64,000 nucleotides of DNA, from the NCBI RefSeq assembly GCF_034927245.1, contig NZ_JAYFQK010000038.1, forward strand, positions 151,054-215,053, read 5' to 3'. Both the position numbers and the translations under genes were made by a program. Below, piece after piece: positions 35,811 to 45,271 of this stretch; the first letter of the stretch is position 1; each line of letters starts with the position of its first letter. This DNA comes from Desulfitobacterium_A sp034927245 (GTDB lineage: Bacteria > Bacillota > Desulfitobacteriia > Desulfitobacteriales > Desulfitobacteriaceae). The notes under the pieces are model-generated. The model had not been told where the DNA came from. It saw nothing but the letters and a program-made list of their open reading frames with translations, and ran no database searches.

Positions 35811-37265
35811 ATGAGTATACTGGATCGTTATGAAATGGTCTGCGGGGTTGAGACCCATGTTGAGTTAGCGACTAAAACGAAGATTTTCTGCAATTGCAGT
35901 ACCGAATTCGGCGGCGAACAAAATACGCATGTCTGCCCGGTCTGTATGGCTTTGCCGGGAGCGTTGCCCGTACTCAATCGGGATGTCGTCAATCTGGCGA
36001 TTAAAGCGGGATTAGCCTTGAATTGTGAAATTGCTGAGTTTTCGAAGTTTGATCGGAAGAACTATTTCTACCCGGATTCACCGAAGAATTATCAGATCTC
36101 CCAATTTGATTTGCCGATTTGCAAAAGCGGTTGGGTCGAGATTGAGATCGAGGGCGAAAAGAAAAAGATTGGGATTACCCGTGCGCATATGGAAGATGAT
36201 GCAGGCAAGCTTGTGCACAGCGGGGAAACGATTTCAACCTCCAATGAATCTTCAGTAGACTATAACCGGACAGGAGTGCCGCTTCTGGAGATCGTGTCCG
36301 AGCCAGATATGCGCTCGATTCCCGAAGTTTTGGCTTTCCTTGAAGAATTGGTAAAGATCATGCAATATACGGAAGTGTCTGACTGCCGCATGGAACAAGG
36401 CTCAGTCCGTTTTGATATCAATGTTTCCCTGAGACCGCGCGGTCAAAAGGAGTTCGGAACCCGCACAGAGTCGAAGAACTTAAATTCGTTCAGCTCCGTC
36501 CGGCGCTGTCTGGAATATGAGATCAGCCGCCAGGCCGAACTTTTGGACGATGGGGAAGAAGTCATCCAAGAGACGTTAACATGGGATGAAGGCCGCGGAA
36601 TCACCTTATCCCTTCGTTCCAAAGAAGAAGCGCATGACTACCGTTACTTCCCGGAACCGGATTTGCCGCCGCTTATTATTGATCGGGAATGGGTCGAGAA
36701 TGTTCGCAAAACATTGCCCGAGCTTCCTGCGGCGCGAAGAGAACGGCTTAAATCGCTTGACTTATCAGATTATGATGCAGGTGTTATTACCAGCGATAAA
36801 GCACTTTCGGACTTTTTTGATGAAGCTTTGAAAGGTTATACAGATGCTAAAAACCTGGCGAACTGGATCATGGGAGAATATACCCGTCTCCTGAATGCCC
36901 AAGGACTCAGTGTGGAGGAATCTCCGGTTAAACCTCTGCAGCTGGCCGCTCTTCTGGGACTCATTGATAAAGGGGCAATCAGCGGTAAAATCGGGAAAGC
37001 GGTTATTGAAGAGATGTTTGCTTCCGGGAAAGACCCCGATGTTATCATTCAGGAAAAAGGTCTGGCTCAAATCAGTGATGAAGGGGCCTTGCTCAAAATC
37101 GTCGATGATGTGATCGCTAAAAATCCTCAATCTGTGGAAGATTACAAAGCCGGTAAAAAACAAGCGATCGGCTTCCTTGTTGGCCAGACAATGAAAGCGA
37201 CGAAGGGTCAGGCAAATCCCGGTGTGGTCAATAATTTACTACGGGAACGATTAGATCAGCAGTAG
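35811..37265 (+). CDS. gatB: Aspartyl/glutamyl-tRNA amidotransferase subunit B
   Basis: A 484-residue kinase/tRNA-binding subunit. Segments are GVETHVELAT, the zinc Cys set in FCNCSTEF and CPVCMALPG, SKFDRKNYFYPDSPK, RTESKNLNSF and the C-terminal YqeY-like tail ending NPGVVNNLLRERLDQQ. It activates the mischarged tRNA and supplies the tRNA-docking tail. The last 13 codons and the terminator after the gene occur again in direct orientation about 8 kb away at 45272. Confidence 0.97.
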   Translation: MSILDRYEMVCGVETHVELATKTKIFCNCSTEFGGEQNTHVCPVCMALPGALPVLNRDVVNLAIKAGLALNCEIAEFSKFDRKNYFYPDSPKNYQISQFDLPICKSGWVEIEIEGEKKKIGITRAHMEDDAGKLVHSGETISTSNESSVDYNRTGVPLLEIVSEPDMRSIPEVLAFLEELVKIMQYTEVSDCRMEQGSVRFDINVSLRPRGQKEFGTRTESKNLNSFSSVRRCLEYEISRQAELLDDGEEVIQETLTWDEGRGITLSLRSKEEAHDYRYFPEPDLPPLIIDREWVENVRKTLPELPAARRERLKSLDLSDYDAGVITSDKALSDFFDEALKGYTDAKNLANWIMGEYTRLLNAQGLSVEESPVKPLQLAALLGLIDKGAISGKIGKAVIEEMFASGKDPDVIIQEKGLAQISDEGALLKIVDDVIAKNPQSVEDYKAGKKQAIGFLVGQTMKATKGQANPGVVNNLLRERLDQQ

Positions 37266-37334
37266 ACTAATCCTAAAAAAATAACGCTTCTTTCTATCAA
37301 ACTAAGAGTTGATTGGAAAGAAGCGTTATTTTTT
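37227..37334 (+). repeat. Direct repeat, left copy: gatB 3' end plus terminator
   Basis: The final 39 bp of gatB (37227-37265) match 45272-45310 at 36 of 39 positions, without gaps and in the same strand and codon phase. The terminator block 37279-37334 matches 45355-45413 closely. The pair brackets the corrinoid methyltransferase cluster. Confidence 0.85.
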
Positions 37335-37336
37335 AA
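37275..37336 (+). terminator. Intrinsic terminator after gatB
   Basis: AAAAAATAACGCTTCTTTC pairs with GAAAGAAGCGTTATTTTTT across a 21-nt loop. It may serve both gatB and, in the opposite direction, the convergent activase gene. Confidence 0.85.
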
Positions 37337-37363
37337 TGTGAAAGGCTGAACGACCCGGTATTT

Positions 37364-39148
37364 TTATCTAGGGAACGACAGCGCCTTGATAAATTGCTCT
37401 TGAAAATCCATCCGCGCCGATAATTCGAGGTGCTCAGCCCGATCCGCCAAAACGGACGCCCGTTCTCTTTCTTCCGTTGAAAGCAAGGCCATTTTAGCCC
37501 CGTCGCCGGCCGCATTGCCGATAGCTGAAATCTTTTCAATCGGCAGAGGAGGAAGAAGACCGATTCTCAGGGCGCTTTCCTTTTTAATATAGTTACCGAA
37601 AGCCCCCGCGAGCAAAACGCGATCCAGCTGTTCTTTTTGAATCCCCATCTCAGTCATTAATATCTCGACTCCGGCACTTATCGCGCCTTTGGCAAGCTGA
37701 AGTTCGCGGATATCTTTTTGGGTAAGGACGATGTCTTCACCGGTCTCTGTTTCCTGAGCCCAGGCTATGACAAATTCGCCTCCCTGTTCCGTTTGGCGTA
37801 GGCGCTTTTGCAGCAAGGGGGGTAATTTTTCGCAATCCTTGGCTCTTATCGCCAAGCGTCCGGCTGCATTAATGACCCCGGAGGCGGCTATTTCGGCAAT
37901 AGCATCGATTAAACCCGACCCGCAGATTCCATGTGGCTTAGTGTCGCCGATCACTACGTATTGGACATCATCGGTGATATTAATACCTTCGATGGCTCCA
38001 TCCGCTGCTCGCATGCCGTGTTTGATTTCCGCCCCTTCGAAAGCGGGTCCGGCTGCGGTGGAACAGGTGAGAATTCGGCCCTGACCGGCTAAAATCATTT
38101 CTCCGTTGGTACCAATATCCAGGGCTAAGGTGAATCCCGGCAGCAGATCAATTTTTGCGGACAACATGACTCCTACCGTGTCCGCCCCTACATACCCGGC
38201 GATATTGGGTAAAACGACGACCGGAGCGGTGTCAAGAATATTAAGCCCCAATTCCCGAGCTTCAACCTCTACAGCTTTTCGAAAGACCGGAATAAACGGG
38301 GCCGGTGCCAGATAGGTGGGGTCGATCCCCAGAAAGAGATGACTCATGGTGGTATTGCCCACGACCACTGCGTGGTATATCTCCTTTGAATCAATGGCTT
38401 GGGCTTGACAAAGGTGAGCGATAATGCCGTTAAGTCCATCAATCACACGATCCTGAAGCTGGCGAAGCGGCTCCGCCCCCTGAGCCGCATAAGAAATACG
38501 GGAAATTACATCGGCACCAAAGACACGCTGCGGATTGGTAACGGCGCCGATGTCGATGACTTGGCCGTTATTTAAATCCAAAAGATAGACGACCATTGTC
38601 GTTGTCCCAATGTCAATCGCTGCTCCAAAGCAGCGGCTGCGGGTATCGCCGGGTTCCACTGCTAAGATGGTATGGCCGTCCAGAACCGCCGTCACTTGAA
38701 AATCGGACTGACGAAGAATTTTCGGCAGATTGCGAGCAATCTGCATATTAAAGCATACGTTGGGATCGGGGAGAGCTTCCACCAATCGTTCCCAGTCCGG
38801 AATTTGGTCCTTAACGCTTGGTTTGCTGAGCTGAAGCAGATATTTATGGATACAGGGGGAAAGGACAATGGAGTTCAGTTGTTCTAGTCTGGTTTTACGT
38901 TTATAGGCATCTTTCGATTCGCTGAGTGTTACGGTTAAATCCTCATGAACCCGATACTGACAAGCTAAAACCCAACCGGCCGATCGCTCTGCATCACTCA
39001 AAATTTGCACCTTGCATTTACCACACGTTCCCCGTCCTCCGCAGGTACTTTCGATGGCTATCCCTGCGGCTACGGCAGCTTGGGAAATGGTACTTCCATT
39101 CGGAACCTCAACACTCTTGTTTGCCGGGAGAAAGGTTACTTTGGCCAT
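37364..39148 (-). CDS. RamA-like corrinoid reductive activase (2Fe-2S + ASKHA)
   Basis: About 594 residues. An N-terminal ferredoxin domain has Cys in STCGGRGTCGKC plus a later Cys (about 34-58). The large C-terminal ATPase-like part carries DIGTTTMVVYLLD, VVVGNTTMSHLFLG, LDIGTNGEM and a late LLAGAFGN. Such activases use ATP and low-potential electrons to return inactive Co(II) corrinoid proteins to Co(I). I start at ATG 39148 (GAGGTG 9 bp upstream) rather than the in-frame TTG at 39154. It is the last gene of the minus-strand cluster and should serve its two corrinoid proteins. Confidence 0.88.
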   Translation of the reverse strand: MAKVTFLPANKSVEVPNGSTISQAAVAAGIAIESTCGGRGTCGKCKVQILSDAERSAGWVLACQYRVHEDLTVTLSESKDAYKRKTRLEQLNSIVLSPCIHKYLLQLSKPSVKDQIPDWERLVEALPDPNVCFNMQIARNLPKILRQSDFQVTAVLDGHTILAVEPGDTRSRCFGAAIDIGTTTMVVYLLDLNNGQVIDIGAVTNPQRVFGADVISRISYAAQGAEPLRQLQDRVIDGLNGIIAHLCQAQAIDSKEIYHAVVVGNTTMSHLFLGIDPTYLAPAPFIPVFRKAVEVEARELGLNILDTAPVVVLPNIAGYVGADTVGVMLSAKIDLLPGFTLALDIGTNGEMILAGQGRILTCSTAAGPAFEGAEIKHGMRAADGAIEGINITDDVQYVVIGDTKPHGICGSGLIDAIAEIAASGVINAAGRLAIRAKDCEKLPPLLQKRLRQTEQGGEFVIAWAQETETGEDIVLTQKDIRELQLAKGAISAGVEILMTEMGIQKEQLDRVLLAGAFGNYIKKESALRIGLLPPLPIEKISAIGNAAGDGAKMALLSTEERERASVLADRAEHLELSARMDFQEQFIKALSFPR

Positions 39149-39220
39149 CCCCAATTACACCTCTGTTTCGGATATTTATTGAATCGCCTTGGTCTTACGA
39201 ATAGGTCTGGTAATGCGCTA

Positions 39221-39931
39221 TTATTGGTTTTTTCCTTCTAGTCGGATATGGTCGCCTTTAAAATATGTGATGCCAAAACCGATGGGTTTTTTGTCGATAC
39301 CCAATAGTTTTTGTTCAACTACCAAAATGGCTAAGGGTTCTTGGCAATCTTTGACCTGAAGTTGTTGTTTGATGGTATTGTCGGCTAATTGTGCATAAAT
39401 AGAGATTTGACGATGAATGGAAAAGGGGGAGATGTCTTTCGACATCATTTCCGGCAAAGTGGCTTGTTCAATTTCCTTCTCGACGATCGGCATTCCCTTA
39501 ACATAGGGTAAGTATTTTATGTCATAAGCAATGGGTTCTCCCTCGTTAAAGAACAAGCGCCGAATCATAATAACACTACGGGATTTACTCATCTGCAAAA
39601 GATTGGCTAAGTAATCTTCAGGGGAAATAATATCGACTTCGAGCAGTTTCGTGTTATCCACACTGCTGATCAAGTTTCTCATTTCATCATAATAGACGGT
39701 ATACGTGTTAAATTGAGGGGATTGGACAAAGTTCCCTTTCCCGGGAATGGAAAAAATGTATCCTTCGTTAAACAAAAGGGCCAGTCCGTTTCGAACTGTT
39801 GCTCGGCTGGCTCCATATTGTTGTTGTAGTGCGGATTCTGGGGGAAGGATATCGCCCGGTTTTAATTCGGCAATGTCGATTTTTCTTTTTATCTCTTCGA
39901 AGATGCGGAGGTAAAGCGGAAGGTTAGTCAT
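39221..39931 (-). CDS. GntR-family regulator with UTRA domain
   Basis: A 236-residue regulator with a winged helix at about 5-75 (KPGDILPPESALQQQYGASRATVRNGLALL) and a UTRA effector-binding domain at about 95-235. This is the HutC subfamily layout. Its start overlaps the upstream corrinoid protein gene by 8 bp, so it is cotranscribed and probably controls the cluster in response to the substrate or a product. Ligand unknown. Confidence 0.88.
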   Translation of the reverse strand: MTNLPLYLRIFEEIKRKIDIAELKPGDILPPESALQQQYGASRATVRNGLALLFNEGYIFSIPGKGNFVQSPQFNTYTVYYDEMRNLISSVDNTKLLEVDIISPEDYLANLLQMSKSRSVIMIRRLFFNEGEPIAYDIKYLPYVKGMPIVEKEIEQATLPEMMSKDISPFSIHRQISIYAQLADNTIKQQLQVKDCQEPLAILVVEQKLLGIDKKPIGFGITYFKGDHIRLEGKNQ

Positions 39932-40604
39932 GGTTCGATACTCCCTTTCGCTTACCGGAGAGCATCCATTCCTTACACGTTTTTACTCCCACCGAAACAT
40001 CGCGGGCATAGCCGTCTGCGCCGATGTATTGGCAAGCTTCTTCCGTAAGATGACTTCCTCCTAAAATGATCCTGACCTTATCGCGATTCCCGGAACGGAT
40101 AAAGGCATCCACGGTTTCTTTCATGGAATCGATGCTGCTTGTTAGGACACCGCTGAGTCCGACAATATCCGGCTGATGTTCCTCAAACCGCGCCACAAAA
40201 ACTTCACGGGGAACGTCAACACCCAAATCAAGCACCTCGAAACCATTGGCTTCTAACATCCCTTTCAGGATATCTTTGCCGATATCGTGAATATCCCCTT
40301 TAACCGTCCCAAGGATCACTTTACCCTGCCTGCTGGCGGATATATTCCGGAAGTGAGATTGCATCTGATCTAATTGCAACACTTCTTTAAAGATAATTCC
40401 GGCCATTATCAGATCCGCAATGTAATACTCCTTTTCCTCATAAAGTTTTCCGACCTTCACCATTCCCTTGGAAACAGCTTCAAGGAGATGAAGCGGACTC
40501 ATTCCTGCAGCAAGCGCTTCCCTTATACGCTTAAGCGCGGATTCTTCCTCTAAATCGGCAATGAGGTTAACAATTATTTCTTCCGTATTTTTTTGATCAA
40601 TCAT
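39924..40604 (-). CDS. Corrinoid protein (second copy)
   Basis: A 226-residue cobalamin-binding protein. A helical cap (about 5-85, LEAVSKGMVKVGKLYEEKEYYIADLIMAG) precedes a Rossmann-like domain with the lower-ligand motif GDIHDIGKDI (His as cobalt ligand) and later GLSGVLTSSIDSM and GGSHL. It would carry a methyl group between methyltransferases. ATG 40604 has GGAGGG just ahead; an upstream in-frame ATG at 40634 adds ten residues. A second corrinoid protein is encoded at 43653, so this may serve a different methyl donor. Confidence 0.85.
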   Translation of the reverse strand: MIDQKNTEEIIVNLIADLEEESALKRIREALAAGMSPLHLLEAVSKGMVKVGKLYEEKEYYIADLIMAGIIFKEVLQLDQMQSHFRNISASRQGKVILGTVKGDIHDIGKDILKGMLEANGFEVLDLGVDVPREVFVARFEEHQPDIVGLSGVLTSSIDSMKETVDAFIRSGNRDKVRIILGGSHLTEEACQYIGADGYARDVSVGVKTCKEWMLSGKRKGVSNHD

Positions 40605-40657
40605 ATGTCCCTCCAGCAAATCAAAATGCTTCAAGCAACCATTGGACCCTTTTTCTT

Positions 40658-40663
40658 ATTATA
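40658..40663 (-). promoter_or_regulatory. Candidate -10 box ahead of the second corrinoid gene
   Basis: A perfect TATAAT on the minus strand about 55 bp before ATG 40604. A TTGTCC lies 19 bp upstream of it, too far for a strong promoter. It could give the second corrinoid, GntR and activase genes their own transcript. Confidence 0.35.
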
Positions 40664-40751
40664 CAAAATATTTAGCCGATAGGGACAATAAGTTCGGCAA
40701 TCTTTGAACGCTTTGTGGGGCAAATGATTGGGTTTGACTGCAATTTTGAGT

Positions 40752-42146
40752 TTAGATACTTACTTTTCTGGCGTCAATTTCCTTTTGATAGTATTCCAGT
40801 TTTTCACGGGTCAGGCGGTAGCCTACGGTAAGGATCAATCCACCGACTAAAGCTACAAGGCCCGGAATAAGCAGGAATACGTTATTGACTGCATCCTTAA
40901 GCTGCATAGAGGCGGTAGCGGGGTCGGCTCCTGCGACAAAGCCCGCGGCTGCCAGCACAAACGGGATTACGGCGCTGCGCGATATAATTGCTACTTTCAG
41001 CGATATATTCATCAGACCCATAATAAAAGAATTCGCATTTTGTCCGGTCCTCCATTCTCCGTACGTTACGACATCGGAGTAGAGGGCGACCAGGGTGGAG
41101 TATAAAAGTCCAAGGAAGAATCGGGCAAGACAGACAAAGATAAAGAACAGGATGATGTTATAGGCAACAAATTTGCAGATGATCAGGGATGCAGCCATAG
41201 CAAAAAGGCCGACGATCGAAGCCGTGCGAGTGGATAAGGCTTTAGCTATCATACCGGCCATATAGGCACCGACGACCTGGGCGATAGCTCCGATGAGCAA
41301 GTAGACTGGGAGGAGAGCCATATTCTGTGCGACATAGGTAAAGTAATAGGCAGCTGCAGCTAACATAATGAAATTAACCATGTACCGACAGAAGTCACTC
41401 AGTAAAAGGGCAATCAGGGGCGGATTCTGGAAAGCGCTCTTCAGCATGATGCTAACAGGAACTTTCTCTGCCTTGGGAGCATCTGATGCCGTATTTTGCA
41501 TTTCATCTCCCGTCGGCTCATAGCCGTCGGAAATTTTAAAGTGAATAAAGTACGTGACCTGCATCACCAAAGCCATAAGTCCCGCTTCCAAGGTAAAACC
41601 CAGGATGGGATTGGAGAGCGTACTTCCCAGGTATAAGGCGAGGGGCATACCGATATAGGAGAAGAAGACACCGGATAGAGCGTTCCATGCGCCGCGGCGT
41701 GAGGACAAGAGAGCGCGCTCATCCGGGGTGGAACCCATGATTGAGATAAGCGAAACGTTGGCGACCCAGGCCAGGTTCCAAATGATATGGCTGAGGATGA
41801 AGCCGGCGCAAATGATTGCTGCGGCAATCGGTTCCGGCCCAATTCTAGTGAACTGGAACATAAAGAGAACGACGACGAACGGGGGAGAGATAATCAACCA
41901 GGAACGATTTTTACCCCATTTGAAGCCTTTGGATCCACTGATGATTGCGCCATAGAAAGGGGATAAAGCGGCATCAACTAAGCTGGTTATCGTTCCGATC
42001 AATGCAACCATGGGCAGGGAGAATTTAGCAACGTTGGTTAAGAAGAATACCCATAAAACGGTTTCGACACTGGTCATGATTGTGAAGCCCATGTCGCCGA
42101 TGCCGTAAAGTCTTTTAACCGTAGAGGTCAAAGGTTTCCTAGCCAT
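40752..42146 (-). CDS. MFS/GPH-family transporter
   Basis: A 464-residue membrane protein with about 12 transmembrane segments. The N-terminus (LYGIGDMGFTIMTSV) and the long loop with GSKGFKWGKNRSWL resemble the glycoside-pentoside-hexuronide cation symporter group. It lies between the two halves of the methyltransferase cluster on the same strand, so it probably imports the methylated substrate or exports the demethylated product. AGGAGGAATTTC precedes ATG 42146. Confidence 0.82.
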   Translation of the reverse strand: MARKPLTSTVKRLYGIGDMGFTIMTSVETVLWVFFLTNVAKFSLPMVALIGTITSLVDAALSPFYGAIISGSKGFKWGKNRSWLIISPPFVVVLFMFQFTRIGPEPIAAAIICAGFILSHIIWNLAWVANVSLISIMGSTPDERALLSSRRGAWNALSGVFFSYIGMPLALYLGSTLSNPILGFTLEAGLMALVMQVTYFIHFKISDGYEPTGDEMQNTASDAPKAEKVPVSIMLKSAFQNPPLIALLLSDFCRYMVNFIMLAAAAYYFTYVAQNMALLPVYLLIGAIAQVVGAYMAGMIAKALSTRTASIVGLFAMAASLIICKFVAYNIILFFIFVCLARFFLGLLYSTLVALYSDVVTYGEWRTGQNANSFIMGLMNISLKVAIISRSAVIPFVLAAAGFVAGADPATASMQLKDAVNNVFLLIPGLVALVGGLILTVGYRLTREKLEYYQKEIDARKVSI

Positions 42147-42211
42147 TGAAATTCCTCCTTGTTTACTAGTTAATTTCTAGTAATTCCCAAGATGAGTGAG
42201 ACTGCCCCGAT

Positions 42212-42258
42212 TAAAATAGAGGGTAACAACCATAGGCTAGTATGATGTTACCCTCTAT
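42212..42258 (-). terminator. Hairpin between the UroD-type methyltransferase and the transporter
   Basis: A 13-bp perfect stem (ATAGAGGGTAACA with TGTTACCCTCTAT) is followed on the minus strand by TTTTAATC. It probably ends or attenuates the upstream three-gene transcript. Confidence 0.65.
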
Positions 42259-42289
42259 CCGGAGTTTAAGGTATCGTTAGTGGATCTTC

Positions 42290-43651
42290 TTATAGGAGAA
42301 GGAACATCAGAAATTGGAATAAGCTGTCTTCAAAGCCTTGAAGTTTTGCTTCACCAAAATCAGAGACTCCCGGATGGGATTCTTTATATTGCTCCCAAGT
42401 GTTATAGTATTTGCTTTCCAGTTTTCGCGAAGGCGATGGACGGTAGTCCTCTTTGTTAAACTGCAGTCCTGCCGTTTCTCCTGCGTTGCCGTAGACGCCG
42501 TAATCCCGAACGGTTTCCGCAACCGCATTAAAGGTGTCCATATTGACATCGCCGATGGAGATCGGATTTTTATCCAAACTGAAGATGAATTTTCCGCCCG
42601 GAGCCAGAATATCAAGCAATTGTTTCGTATAATCCACACATTCCTGTTTCGAGTGGGTTTTCAGCATGGTGACTGGGAATAAACCCGTAATGATGTGTTT
42701 CTTTCCTAATTTCTCCTTGATCAACTTCGGTGTCCCATATTCAAACATCATAATTGTATCTGTCGGCAGCTCATATAAGTAATCGAGATAACGATCCCAG
42801 TTGTCTTCACAGAAAATGCGGCTGTGAATTCCCAGGGAGGCATATTCTTCAACCATCCGCTTAAAGCTGGGCCACCAAAGTTTGGCAAAATCTTTTTCCC
42901 GCATAAAGGTGGGCATGTGCAAGGGGATAAAGACTGATGCATAATTGGAAACAACTTTCGGCATTCCTTTTTTCAAAGTAATAGGGTAAAGCGCCTCGCA
43001 AGCTTCCGCGACTTTCTCCGGCATTCTTCGGACGTCCATGCTAATCCCTTTAAAGCTTCTTAATTGGTCCGCTAAAAAGTCAAACGGTGCCTCCGTGAAA
43101 CCGCCGCCATAACGACTGGTTGAGTAATAACCATATTTTTCGGTATACTTGCTGACAAGGACACCTTGTTCTGCCATATGGGCGTTGTAACCGAGAACTG
43201 CCTTCGTAAAGCTGAGCATCATATTGATAGGATCGTCGAGTTTTAAAGCTTTGTATTGTCGGGGAATGACCTTTTCCAGCAAGCAGTTATAGGGATTTTC
43301 AATGAGGTCATCATACTCTTCCGGCAGCATCCCGACAACTTCGGGGTGTTGGAAGGTTCCATTTGACCCCATAACGAAGGATTGGGATTCAAGGGGGGTA
43401 TAATAACCGGGATATCTGAGAGAGGTTCCACCGGGGCAGATATCCGAATAGAAATTCCGGCAAAGCTTATCTAAGGCCGGTTCACATTTGGAAACATCCC
43501 ATTGCGCTTCGACAAGATCAATTCCGCCGTACCCAGCTAAAGGTTCTAACGGTAAACTAAGGTTCACAGGCACGCGTTTCGGAATTTTATTATCGTGGAC
43601 ATCATGGAAGATTTGGGTTCTTTCAGCTTGCAATGCTTTCACATCTGCCAT
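42290..43651 (-). CDS. UroD-family corrinoid methyltransferase (MT I type)
   Basis: A 453-residue uroporphyrinogen decarboxylase-superfamily protein. It sits directly beside a corrinoid protein (1 bp gap) and a pterin methyltransferase, the arrangement of methyltransferase I enzymes such as MtaA/MtvB-type proteins. Recognisable parts are KRVPVNLSLPLEP near residue 25, FTKAVLGYNAHM and the late GKFIFSLDKNP strand. It would move a methyl group from a substrate to the corrinoid protein. The substrate cannot be read from sequence; phenyl methyl ethers or methylated amines are possible. Confidence 0.78.
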   Translation of the reverse strand: MADVKALQAERTQIFHDVHDNKIPKRVPVNLSLPLEPLAGYGGIDLVEAQWDVSKCEPALDKLCRNFYSDICPGGTSLRYPGYYTPLESQSFVMGSNGTFQHPEVVGMLPEEYDDLIENPYNCLLEKVIPRQYKALKLDDPINMMLSFTKAVLGYNAHMAEQGVLVSKYTEKYGYYSTSRYGGGFTEAPFDFLADQLRSFKGISMDVRRMPEKVAEACEALYPITLKKGMPKVVSNYASVFIPLHMPTFMREKDFAKLWWPSFKRMVEEYASLGIHSRIFCEDNWDRYLDYLYELPTDTIMMFEYGTPKLIKEKLGKKHIITGLFPVTMLKTHSKQECVDYTKQLLDILAPGGKFIFSLDKNPISIGDVNMDTFNAVAETVRDYGVYGNAGETAGLQFNKEDYRPSPSRKLESKYYNTWEQYKESHPGVSDFGEAKLQGFEDSLFQFLMFLLL

Positions 43652-43652
43652 C

Positions 43653-44291
43653 TTATTTCACCCACCTTTGACAAATTTTAACGCCTTCCGCCGCATTCGT
43701 TGTAAAAGCGTCCGCCCCGATTTGTTGGCAGGCCGCTTCACTTACTGGGTTGCCACCAATAATCACTTTGACACGCTCGCGCAGGCCGGCATTGGTGAGC
43801 TCATTCACAATGTTTCGCATCGAATCCAGTGAAAGGGTCAGGACACCGCTTAAGCCGACAATTTGCGGCTTTACCTCTTTGATTTTCTCTACAAAAGCCT
43901 CCGGTTTCACATCGATTCCTAAATCAACGACTTCAAAACTTGCGGCCTCCGCCATACCCGCAAAGATATTCTTGCCGATATCATGCAAATCGCCTTGAAC
44001 CGTCCCGATAATGATCGTTCCTACTTTTTGAGAAGCGGCTCCCGCTAAGGCAGGCCGTAAGAGATCGATAGTTTGAGTTAAGATTTCTCCGGCAAAAATT
44101 AAATCGCCCACAAAATACTCATTTTTTTCGAACAAGTTACCGACAATTCCCATCCCTTTTTGGCAGGCTGTAACGACTTGCTGAGCTTCTTCGCCGCCGG
44201 GATGAGTCGCCATAAAATTTTTAACTAATTCGAGGACAGTCGGTTCGTCAAGATCGCCAACAGCTTGGGTCAGGGCTTGTAAATCGAGCAT
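43653..44291 (-). CDS. Corrinoid protein (first copy)
   Basis: A 212-residue methyl-carrying cobalamin protein. The cap domain (about 1-85) contains KGMGIVGNLFEKNEYFVGDLIFAGEI split over two helices. The B12 domain has GDLHDIGKNI with the cobalt-ligating His, then GLSGVLTLSLDSM and IIGGNPVS. It is encoded between the UroD-type methyltransferase and the pterin methyltransferase and should shuttle methyl groups between them. It is a paralogue of the protein encoded at 39924. Confidence 0.9.
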   Translation of the reverse strand: MLDLQALTQAVGDLDEPTVLELVKNFMATHPGGEEAQQVVTACQKGMGIVGNLFEKNEYFVGDLIFAGEILTQTIDLLRPALAGAASQKVGTIIIGTVQGDLHDIGKNIFAGMAEAASFEVVDLGIDVKPEAFVEKIKEVKPQIVGLSGVLTLSLDSMRNIVNELTNAGLRERVKVIIGGNPVSEAACQQIGADAFTTNAAEGVKICQRWVK

Positions 44292-44340
44292 GTTGATTCC
44301 TCCCTAAAAATAAGTTTATGGGGTTCAAGAAAATAACTTT

Positions 44341-45153
44341 TTATACGGTTTCTTTCAGCGGACCAATCTTATGCTTGCGATAGGCATTGGCATAATTGCG
44401 GCAATACTTGTCGCGTCCTAATAAAGCCTCCGTTGCTAAAAGGGTGGCGGCCAAATCTCTGTTCAAAGGATCTAAGATCGCAGAATTCATACCGGCAAAC
44501 ATCGCTAAAGTTAAGAAGTTCTGATTCACGACTTTCCGTAAAGGCATCCCAAACGAAATATTGCTTAAACCGGAGGTAATGTTAATGGTGGGATAGAGTT
44601 CTTTGATTTGGCGGGTTGCCTCGGCAAATTTGAGTAAGGAATCATTGTCTGCGGATAGGGCAATGACTAAGGGGTCGATATGGATTCGCTCCGGGGTAAT
44701 ATGATATTGTTGGGCTTTCTCAACCAAGACTTTGGCAATATCGACCCGGGTTTGAACATCTTTGGGAATACCGTTATTATCGCAGGTAAGGGCAATCGTT
44801 TGCCAGGGAGTTCCTTGAATCATTGGGAAAATGATTTCGCATTTGTCGCCCTCTAAGGAGACTGAGTTAATCAATCCCGGCCTTTGGGCATAGGGAAAGA
44901 CTGCTTCTATGGCCTTGGGATTGGGGCTGTCAATGCATAAAGGGGTATCCGTTGCTTCCTGGACAATGTCCATCAGCCATTTGAGTGTCTCGACTTCAAC
45001 TTCAGGTGCGGTACTGGCGCAGACATCGATATAGTTCGCGCCTGCTTCGCTTTGTCTTTCGGCAAGATTATGAATAAATGCTTCGTCTCTTTCTTCGATG
45101 GCCTTTTTGACACTCGGAATCGTTCCATTGATCTTTTCTCCGATGATGATCAA
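44341..45153 (-). CDS. Methyltetrahydrofolate:corrinoid methyltransferase (MT II)
   Basis: A 270-residue pterin-binding TIM barrel related to dihydropteroate synthase and AcsE/MtvA. Features are IIIGEKINGTIP at the start, GANYIDVCAS, CIDSPNPKA and the late NITSGLSNISFGMP. It should pass the methyl group from the corrinoid protein to tetrahydrofolate, feeding the Wood-Ljungdahl pathway. I chose TTG 45153, 8 bp after GGAG; the open frame runs back to 45198 but lacks a site. First gene of the minus-strand cluster. Confidence 0.87.
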   Translation of the reverse strand: MIIIGEKINGTIPSVKKAIEERDEAFIHNLAERQSEAGANYIDVCASTAPEVEVETLKWLMDIVQEATDTPLCIDSPNPKAIEAVFPYAQRPGLINSVSLEGDKCEIIFPMIQGTPWQTIALTCDNNGIPKDVQTRVDIAKVLVEKAQQYHITPERIHIDPLVIALSADNDSLLKFAEATRQIKELYPTINITSGLSNISFGMPLRKVVNQNFLTLAMFAGMNSAILDPLNRDLAATLLATEALLGRDKYCRNYANAYRKHKIGPLKETV

Positions 45154-45271
45154 TTCATCAACTCCTTTCTTTGTATAAGTACGTACCTGTCTATACATGT
45201 TATATTAAAATTCTAACATAATTAAATATTTTCTTCAATAATGAATATTCGGAAAACGCTTGTGGATCGTT

